From: Parastagonospora avenae f. sp. tritici 18332-5
Taxonomy: Eukaryota > Ascomycota > Dothideomycetes > Pleosporales > Phaeosphaeriaceae
Length of the DNA stretch: 64,000 bases
Assembly: GCA_022559985.1 (NCBI GenBank)
Contig: JAFJTR010000094.1
Coordinates: 1-64,000, forward strand
Reading direction: 5' to 3'
Shown: one piece after another, positions 56,854 through 64,000 of the stretch
Layout: every line of letters starts with the position of its first letter
Position numbering within the stretch: position 1 is the stretch's first letter
Notes under the pieces: model-generated
Seen by the model: only the letters and a program-made list of their open reading frames with translations
Database searches by the model: none
What the model was told of the DNA's origin: nothing
Made by a program: the position numbers and the translations under genes

Positions 56854-57873
56854 CTACAACTTACTCTCCCTCTTCTCATCCCGAACCTTCTGCGCCATCC
56901 TGACCAGCGCATAAAGCGTCTGCAACCTTGGCATCTCAAACCCCCTCTTCCTCGCCACGCGAATCGGATTCCCAAGTATAACTTCAATCTCCATCGCTTT
57001 CCCCTGTTCCCAATCCACCGCCATACTCGGCCGACTGCCACTATCATTCTTCATCGTACTGCGCACAATCTGCTCCGGCGTCGCGAAGTCCCTGGGCATC
57101 GGGACCCCGAGTATTTTCGGCGCGGTATCCAGAATCTCGCGCATGACGCCCAATATGTGGCGCTGCATTTCTGGCTCGTGGGCCATTGAGAAATTCGAGG
57201 GGCACAGCGTGAGCACCGACGACGGGTTCATGGACGCGTTAATGGCGATTTTATGCCAGCGCACGAGTTGCAGTTTCGGGTGCGTGTATGCTTCGGCGTC
57301 CTTGATGCCGCCGTCTTTCAACAACCCGATGAATGCGGCGTTCTTCTCGCTGACGCCCGCGTCAGAAGGTTGGGCGCGACCGACGTCCAGGTGTGGCAGC
57401 CAGGGCCCGGAGTTTATGCGCGTCCAGCGGTTGTGTTGGATGTGGCCGTGCGTGGGTTGTGCGCATGTTGCGATTGTCACGGCGGAACATATCGCTGCGC
57501 TGGGGAAGCGCGTGGCGTAGGGTTCTTCCACACCCAGACCGTTTTGAATCAGCACGATCGCGGTGTTGCTGCTGACCGAGCCCTCGAGGATCGCTGAGTC
57601 GTCGCTAACATCCGGCAGCGCCTTCGTGCTGACGACGATATAATCCCATTGTATGCCGCTCTTGCGCGCTTCCTCGGGATTGGCGAACGTGTGCGCGGGC
57701 GTGAATGTGTAGGAGCCGTATTGCGGGGATGTTATCTTGAAGCCGTGCGACTTGACGGCGGAGTAGTTGGAGCGGCAGATTACGGAGACTGCGACGGAGG
57801 GGACTTGGGCGAGGCGGGAGGCGTAGAATGCGCCGATTGCGCCAGCGCCGACGATGAGGATTTGCGTGGGCAT
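56854..57873 (-). CDS. Ketopantoate reductase (PanE/ApbA)-family protein
   Basis: 339 aa in one exon. The N-terminal Rossmann fold has the dinucleotide motif VGAGAIGAF (Gly 9, 11, 14) and the NADP-friendly VICRSNYSAVKSHG turn after beta 2. VSTKA and IVLIQNGLGVEEPYATRFP are further family blocks. The C-terminal helical half starts with the catalytic-type Lys in RWHKIAINASMNPSSVLT and contains SRPSMAVDWEQGKAMEIEVILGNPIRVARKRG, the classic PanE signature. Such enzymes reduce ketopantoate to pantoate for coenzyme A, but fungi have several paralogues in specialised metabolism, so the substrate is open. It faces the phospholipase gene tail to tail. Confidence 0.9.
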   Translation of the reverse strand: MPTQILIVGAGAIGAFYASRLAQVPSVAVSVICRSNYSAVKSHGFKITSPQYGSYTFTPAHTFANPEEARKSGIQWDYIVVSTKALPDVSDDSAILEGSVSSNTAIVLIQNGLGVEEPYATRFPSAAICSAVTIATCAQPTHGHIQHNRWTRINSGPWLPHLDVGRAQPSDAGVSEKNAAFIGLLKDGGIKDAEAYTHPKLQLVRWHKIAINASMNPSSVLTLCPSNFSMAHEPEMQRHILGVMREILDTAPKILGVPMPRDFATPEQIVRSTMKNDSGSRPSMAVDWEQGKAMEIEVILGNPIRVARKRGFEMPRLQTLYALVRMAQKVRDEKRESKL

Positions 57874-59660
57874 TGTTGGTAGGATTGGGTGCAGGAGCTG
57901 GAGTGGTGATGGTGGTGAAGGCGAGTTATCGATAAGAGGTGTTGATGCTTTTAGCCTCGGTAAGTCGAGTCAAGATCCTCGTCGCTTGCATGGAGGCATT
58001 CAGAGGACGCATACTACGTTCCTTACCCCGATAGTATGTCTGTGATGTGCGCAGGGAAGATGTGTCTCAGACAAATTCGTGCATAGGTGGTGTCTTTGTA
58101 CAAGTGCGTGGAAGGTCCAATACTTAGGACCCAAGATCCGATGCGGAGCAAAAAGCCAGCTTTTCCATCATGTCAATTGCAACAAAAAATCGCATTTGCA
58201 CTTGAGGAGAGTCCTGCAGGTATTACAATATGTGGAGATACGTTCTGGAAGACGCCCGCGGTGGAGCAGACGCGGATGGCGCGATACCGCGTTGGGTGCT
58301 AGCGCGGATCCTAATCTATCGACGCGTCAACGTCACACTTTCCTGCTTCACACTTCTTTCGCGTTAAACGCCCGCAGGGTAGTCTCAATCTATTTGTTCA
58401 ATGCACTCATATTGTTCCCTTGAATCTCGTCAATCCATGGATTGACAGCAAGACTTCTTCATGATGGTTCTGGGGTTTGAGAGACGACGTTCGCGCGTTC
58501 CAAGTTCAGCCACACAGTCCCAGCATCAAGACAAGAAACGCAAAGTATCTCCCTCACACGACAATGAGAAAGGTCATGGAGTCAGTGGATGTGATGTAAA
58601 TGAGTTGTTCCAGGCATCTCATGTACGCGAAGCCCGCCACCCCAAGCAGACTCGAACGTGGTTGACAGACACCTGTCCGCCCCCCTTAGTCGACATGTCA
58701 AACTCCAGTCAGGGTTTCGAGCAAAAGTGCTCGCGTATGGATCTGCGGAGATGGTACACCGCGCATTCACAGTGCCAAAATAAATATCGCCCAAAGTGCT
58801 CGTTATCAATTCTCACACCTCTTGAATCCTTCTCTTGTCTTTTCTATACCTCTTTCACGAACCCTGACTTTCGAATATGCTGTCTCGGTCCTTACAACTG
58901 CTACTGGAGCCATGATACATCGCCTGGAACATCTCTCGGGATGACGTATATTTTCAACGTCGCAGAGAGTACTCTTTCTTTTGCTACCTGCCGTTTGACC
59001 CGGAATCAAAGCATGCTGGACAAGCAGACTAGCGTAATTTACGACACGGCAAAAGGGTATGACCCGCTATTTCCGATCGGTGTATGCTGATGAAGCCACG
59101 GAGTCAGCGCGATCTGTCCTTTCATCTCTCATTACCGTAAAGGAAGATTTTGGGACTTTTGGACTCGTTGGCGCAATCTTTATCGAGCTGTCGTCGTGGT
59201 AAAATCACCATCTTGAGTGACACATTCTCACCCATCTTGTTCGTTTTCACTAGCATCGGGGACTGCTCTCGCATGTTATAGTGCAGTTCTTTTAACTCCT
59301 GCCGCAACCACACCCACACCATACAGGCGCGGTTACCTTCAGCTGGTTGGAAGGGCACCTGCCTGCGGCCTGCCCCGTCTCATTGAACACTTCCCTCAAT
59401 CTTTTCAAGCACTTCCAATCTCATATCCTTACCTTGCCCTAAATCGTTATCCTGCTACACTGCCTGACGCAAACGAATTGGGCGATTGAGGAACTAACAA
59501 TGACAAAACGGGCTGCCACAGTCGCCTTCACCTTCACCGGCTCCGCGAACTGCCGACATCGTCGTCACCAGTGCACAGACCCACAAGCCGATTAGCTTTT
59601 TGCTCTCATAGTCAATCTGCGCCCGAACACGTTTACTTCGCCGCATCAACTACGTCAACT
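57874..59660. other. 1.8-kb intergenic region
   Basis: A plus frame of 209 codons (58461-59090) has no recognisable domain or biased codon use that I can see and is treated as uncertain. The rest is promoter for the reductase-like gene and for the next plus-strand gene. Confidence 0.4.
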
Positions 59661-61656
59661 ATGCCAGCTATCAAGAGGGAAGAGAGCCCGGAGCCGCCGA
59701 TCGCATCAATTGCGTCCGCTGTCTCCCCAAGTGAGCTCTCAAAGACAGCGTCAGCGTCAGTGCCGACACACCGCCATCTACCTAGCAAAGAACGAGATGC
59801 CAGTCTGTCTGAGCTACAACGAGCCATGCTGCCGCCCCCGCGACCCGCTGGGAAGCCTTCCTTGGTAGCCAAAACGCCACACCTTGGTCGGTCAGTGTAC
59901 ACTGGCAGCTCTCCCCGTAAGTTTGCGCTGCAAGTGCTTGGTAACAACAGCAGTCGTCTTAATGTTCCCCCACCGGTGTTCTCGCGCCTTCCATCCCGAC
60001 TTGGTTCCGCCATAGCAACGGGTCGCGTCAACAAGAAAACAGCGCCGACAACAACAACTCGCAACAGAACACCAAACTTGCCCAAGATCACACACCTCAC
60101 GAAGCACATCAAACCTAAGAAGGACGCAACGAAAGCGAAACGCAACACAATGGACGAGCGCGATTTCGCCAATGGCGGTGATTACGTTGGCGGAGATGAG
60201 TTTTTCGATTTCCCGCCTATGATGCTTCAAGGTTTGTCAAGCTCCCAGCGCATTGAACCATACTGACCTGGCATAGAACATGATGATATTGTCACGCTCC
60301 CCCGAGAGCAGCTCGAAGAACTTCAGTATTCTGTACAGACGCTGCAGCATGCCAACGCTACCAACGAGCAGAAACGTCAGTCACAACCCCCATAGCATAC
60401 TCCAGGACATCGCATCCAATGCTGGCCAAGCCAGTGCGCGAGCGATGTCATGTGACTATCTTTAACCTCTTCCTCTTTGACCTGTGCCGATGCTGACTAC
60501 TGCACAGTGCAAGACCAGGGCCACTTGATCATCGAGCTGGTGAGCTTTAACCAGAGGACGCACGTCGCCCTTGAGGAGATCCACGCGTGCATGGGGAGTC
60601 TTCGATCCGCGACACCCCTGCAGATACCCCAGGAGCCGAGCTCTGTACTCGGTACTCCGTTCCAGCCAATGTCTGCCCATCGCGCTTCTAACGAAGATCG
60701 CTCAAGGAGTCCTTCTCCAGATCGCGACAACTACAGGGCGCGAGACGAGCCGGGCAAAGGTAGAAAGGATAAGGGCCGCAAACCACTGGAGATTCAGATT
60801 CCAGGCAAGATGTACGTGGGTCCTGCGAACGGCTTGCCGACCCCACTCACGCACTCTGCGGTAAGTTTATTCCTCTGGAGATGAAATGAGTGTTAGCAAC
60901 TGACAAGTCATGCAGGGACACATGGATCGCTCTCCCATTACGCCCCTCACGCCTGGCCGCACTGGTCCCCCGAACGGTTCGAAGAAGCCGAACACCTGCA
61001 TCAACAAACGCGGTATTCATAACCTTGATAAGATGGTGGCGCCTATGTACGCGCAGCTCCCACTCCTGCCACTCACTGATACCGAGATTATCGTATACTT
61101 CTTCAACAGCCTCCGTCGGCCGATCGTGTCTCTGCGCTTGTATGCGCGGGGATGGGGCCCGGCGGCGATCAGCGATACTGTGAACGAGTACAGGATGGTG
61201 GAGCCAGCGTACCTTCGCAATACCTGCTCGGTAAAATGCACTACTGCGATCAAGAAGGGCATCGAGAAGTATGGGGCCGACTGGGAGGCGGAAAATCGGG
61301 CTATGTTTGGAAGCGAAGCCACCCTCGACGATAAGGCTACGGACATGATTCGCCTGGACACCAACGAGCAGGAGCTAGCAGTCGACTTTGAGCTGCGCGC
61401 GCTCTGTACTGGCCTTCGCAAACACCCCGGACAGGACCAAGGTGGCATCTTCACTCGCTGCGTGCAGTGGTGCGAGGACTACGACGCCGACTACAAGCTT
61501 TCAAACGTCTGGGAGTTGGCCGACGATCTCAAAGCTGGCCGTACTCCGAGCCGATTTGCTAGTGCGGCTGAAGATGACTCTATCTCAACTGCTGCAACCG
61601 AGGACATAGAGGACTCCGTCATTGGCAAGGACACGGACACCTCGTCTCAAGAATAG
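59661..61656 (+). CDS. Unknown fungal protein, 587 aa
   Basis: Four exons, 59661-60231, 60277-60375, 60508-60860 and 60916-61656; introns have GTTTGT, GTCAGT and GTAAGT donors and AG acceptors, and phases fit. I do not recognise a family. Residues 1-190 are basic and low-complexity (Ser, Pro, Thr, Lys), ending in an acidic GGDYVGGDEFFDFPP. Residues 195-240 form a coiled-coil-like helix (LPREQLEELQYSVQTLQHANATNEQ). A Ser/Arg/Asp-rich linker (RSRSPSPDRDN) follows. The last 240 residues look folded: KMVAPMYAQLPLLPLTDTEIIVYFFNSL, SLRLYARGWGPAAISDTVNEY, LRNTCSVKCTTAIKKGIEKYGADWE. These contain regularly spaced Trp, Tyr and Leu and a Cys pair. The basic and SR-like parts suggest a nuclear protein, which is inference. 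Confidence 0.7.
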
Positions 61657-62380
61657 GGCTACCCATAATGTTGTTGCGGCTTTGGCGATTTCGGTTTCCG
61701 TGTGCTGCCGGTATTGGCCTATCTAGTACCTATGTATTGTGGTGGACCATTGCCATCGCAGTCTGTGCTGCACATCGTCTGCGTTGCGCTCGAGCGATGG
61801 ATTATCGACCACGCTCAAATGAGACAGATTGGAGATGTATTGAGGAGGTTAAGTATAGAGTCTGTGTCGATTTGACGGTGGTTAATGCTGGGTTGGAAAA
61901 TTGATCTTGAGATCGGTTTGTATAGTACTGGGCGGTCGAATGTCGCATCACCAGCGAGATCACTCGATAATACAAACTCACATCTAAACCCTGTATGCCT
62001 TCACACTACTGGAATTGCCGAACAGCGGACACTGCTGTCGGGTCATTGTGCGGCTCACCGCCAATAGCAAGTGAGAGCGCCCGTCCAAGGTACCATCTAG
62101 CACCTAGCTTCCCCGACCCTCAATATCCAAGGTGACTGAGCCCCGTTACTGCCTTATGACGAATCTCATGATTTCTTGCGCAGTATTTAAAGCTCATTGC
62201 ATGTCTTGACGCTCTCTACTAACACTTGCGGCGATAACTCAGAGCAAAATGAGCATTTACTTTTCACCAGATTACGTCTTCACCTTCCAGCCACCTTGAA
62301 GCGGTGAGTCAACAGTTCCCGCACCTCCCCCTACAGGCTCACCACAACCTTCGCTTCCTAAACAAACGTTCTCCAACAAT
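61657..62380. other. Intergenic between the two unknown genes
   Basis: Contains the promoter of the downstream unknown gene. No additional gene seen. Confidence 0.5.
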
Positions 62381-63630
62381 ATGCATCACCAACAGCATAT
62401 CCCGCCCCAGCATCAGCAGCAACAACAGCAACAGCAACAGCACCAGCAGCCGATGATGTCGCAAGTGCCTCCGGGCTACGCTGACCCATCCTCGCCGTTC
62501 ACCATGCCCATGAACTATATATAGGGCAAGGCTTCGCCAATTTTGGAGCCTCGCCGTACATTGCGGCCAATTCCAACGTCTACAACGCCGGCAGCTACCC
62601 ACAGCAGCCCTCGACGATCCCATCGGATAGGCCCTCAGGCTACGTTGACCAGTCTTCGTTCGGCATTGCGCCAGCCCACTATCCTCAGTCGATTTCCCAG
62701 GGTTTCGACACGTCGGCGTACGACTGGTCCACATATAATGTAGCCGCCCTCCAGCAGCAACAGCCTGCGATGATGCCGCAAAGCCATCCAGGATACTTCA
62801 GCGAGTATGCCCCTGTCACGCCGCCTAGCCAGCAGCAGCCACACCTGATGACGCCGCAAATGTGTTCAGGATACACTATGGTGCCGATGGATCAACAGGT
62901 GCCCACCCCTCCGACAGCCTCTCCAGCCCCTCGTCAGGGTCTCAGACGTGCTGCGGATGATGGACCCGTTGTGTCACCAGCGAAGCGACAGGCGATTGTC
63001 GGCCACAATCTGATACGTCAGTCGCCAGTCAACCAGATGGATTCCCTGGCTGTTGAAGCGCAGCGTGTTGCGGCGAAGAGAGCCACTCACGCTGAAAAGC
63101 TTCGTAAAGTCCAGCTTCTTCAAGCTGAGGCTCGTGCCAAAGCTGAGGCAGCTGAGGCAAAGAGGTGGGAGGATTTGGAGAGACAACAGGCGGAGTTTGC
63201 AGCTGAGCAAGATCGCCTCAGGGCCGAGCACGAGCAGGCAGAGCAAGCCAAGGCCGAAGCTGCGGCACAAAAGGCTCGCAACGACCAGGTCGCTGAGGAA
63301 CTCCGCATCGCGAAAGAAGAGCGTTCGCGTTGGGTCGCCCGCGCAGAAGAGCTTCGTAGCGACCCCGGCGCCAACTTCCACAGCTACCCGGAGAGGCTGG
63401 AGTACTTTCCTCTCCGAGAGGGCGAGGAAAAAAACCAATACATGATGGACCTGCTCGCAAACTGCCCCCTGTTGAGGTCGAAGCCGGGTGATGATTGGTA
63501 CGATATCATCATATTCGCTAAAGAACACTGGGAGGACTACCTCACTCTCAAGGACTACAAGGAGACGCTCGCACGCGTCAACAAGAAGAGGGAGAAAGTC
63601 GCGGCTCAGGCTACCCGTTCAAAACGATAG
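62381..63630 (+). CDS. Unknown polyQ and coiled-coil protein, frameshifted at a TA run
   Basis: ATG 62381 starts MHHQQHIPPQ followed by a polyglutamine run and a Pro/Met/Tyr-rich stretch to MPMNYI, where the frame hits TAG. Skipping two bases in the TATATATA run at about 62515-62523 continues an open frame (GQGFANFGASPYIAANSNVYN) to TAG 63628-63630, about 415 aa in all. The N-terminal half repeats the unit GYxxxxSP/SQQQP, as in prion-like transcription regulators. A nuclear-type PAKRQA lies in the middle. A long coiled coil rich in Ala, Glu, Lys, Arg and Gln follows (LRKVQLLQAEARAKAEAAEAKR), and a compact C-terminal part (YPERLEYFPLREGEEKNQYMMDLLANCPLL) ends the protein. No family is recognised. 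It may be a sequencing error, a slipped allele or a real pseudogene. Confidence 0.55.
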
Positions 63631-64000
63631 TGGCTTGAGGCACTCCTACCTATGGTATCATACAGAGTGGAGCGGGATTTTAAGGCATTCAAGGCGGGCG
63701 TTTGAGGACTCAGAACATTAAAGGCGGGCGTTCAAATTTCACGACGTTGGGGCATCGCATATGGAGTATCCGGTATACCCATCACATCAGGTTTGTGAGC
63801 CAAGCACAGCATCATGGAATTATCGCGATGACGGAGAATCGCGCTGCTTGAATATTTTTACTTGCTGGAGTTATTATTTTCTTCTTTTCCTCTCAACTAA
63901 TGCGCTGGATAGTTACGTCTATATACAATACTAGGACTGTGTCCACCAAAGCCTCGCACTGTTAATGATATATCGTGATGCCTACGTCTGAGTCTCCATG
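63631..64000. other. Downstream flank at window edge
   Basis: No gene is seen. Two copies of CAAGGCGGGCGTTTGA-like sequence lie close together near 63690-63740. Confidence 0.4.

Noticed and set aside
58630..58710. GACTCGAACGTGG string resembling a tRNA B box on the minus strand
   Set aside because: The neighbouring bases do not form acceptor or anticodon stems of a tRNA.
58461..59090. 209-codon plus frame
   Set aside because: No recognisable domain; left as uncertain intergenic sequence rather than called a gene.
1..64000. CRISPR array, prokaryotic operon or secondary-metabolite cluster
   Set aside because: The sequence is eukaryotic with spliceosomal introns. There is no repeat-spacer array, and no polyketide synthase or NRPS gene is present despite the OrsD-like relic.

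Overview
The window is nuclear DNA of a filamentous ascomycete (Pezizomycotina; Dothideomycetes is my guess, the sequence does not prove it). The signs are many short GT-AG introns of about 45-190 bp with CTAAC-like branch sites, fungal-only families (rhodopsin-domain PTH11-like protein, HET protein, OrsD-like and Fot1/pogo remnants) and RIP-type damage in a Copia element. Exon borders were read by eye from splice signals and reading-frame continuity.

Layout. 1-7.6 kb is a transposon graveyard: the 3' end of a Copia element entering from the left, a second Copia element readable in one frame but full of stops at CpA-derived sites, a pogo/Fot1 transposase remnant and an OrsD-like remnant. 9.4-17.1 kb holds an LSH/DDM1-type remodeller, a rhodopsin-domain membrane protein and an APC amino-acid permease. 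18-21.4 kb holds a decayed chitin-binding protein gene, a tRNA-Pro(AGG) gene apparently carrying two introns, a GNAT gene broken by two TGA codons and an intact GNAT gene. 22-24.7 kb has a pseudophosphatase and an unknown protein. 26.9-34.1 kb is the accessory-looking part: two small cysteine-rich secreted proteins, a decayed paralogue of one of them, short repeats and a HET-domain protein. 34.5-49.5 kb is a housekeeping block, mostly on the minus strand: YIP5-like Golgi protein, glycogen phosphorylase, a cyclin-like protein, a Pom33/TMEM33-like protein, a CDC3/AspB septin and Exo70. 50.2-52.5 kb is a recently broken dynamin-like GTPase. 53.4-57.9 kb holds a cytosolic-type phospholipase A2 with an overlooked mitochondrial-type first exon and a ketopantoate reductase-like enzyme. 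59.7-63.6 kb carries two unknown fungal proteins in tandem, the second with a TA-repeat frameshift.

How the genes relate. Apart from functional coherence in the housekeeping block (septin, Exo70 and YIP5 all serve membrane traffic and polarised growth) there is no operon-like or secondary-metabolite cluster. The most unusual observation is the tRNA gene at 19612-19752, whose D arm is interrupted by a 51-nt segment with perfect spliceosomal intron signals, in addition to an ordinary anticodon-loop intron.
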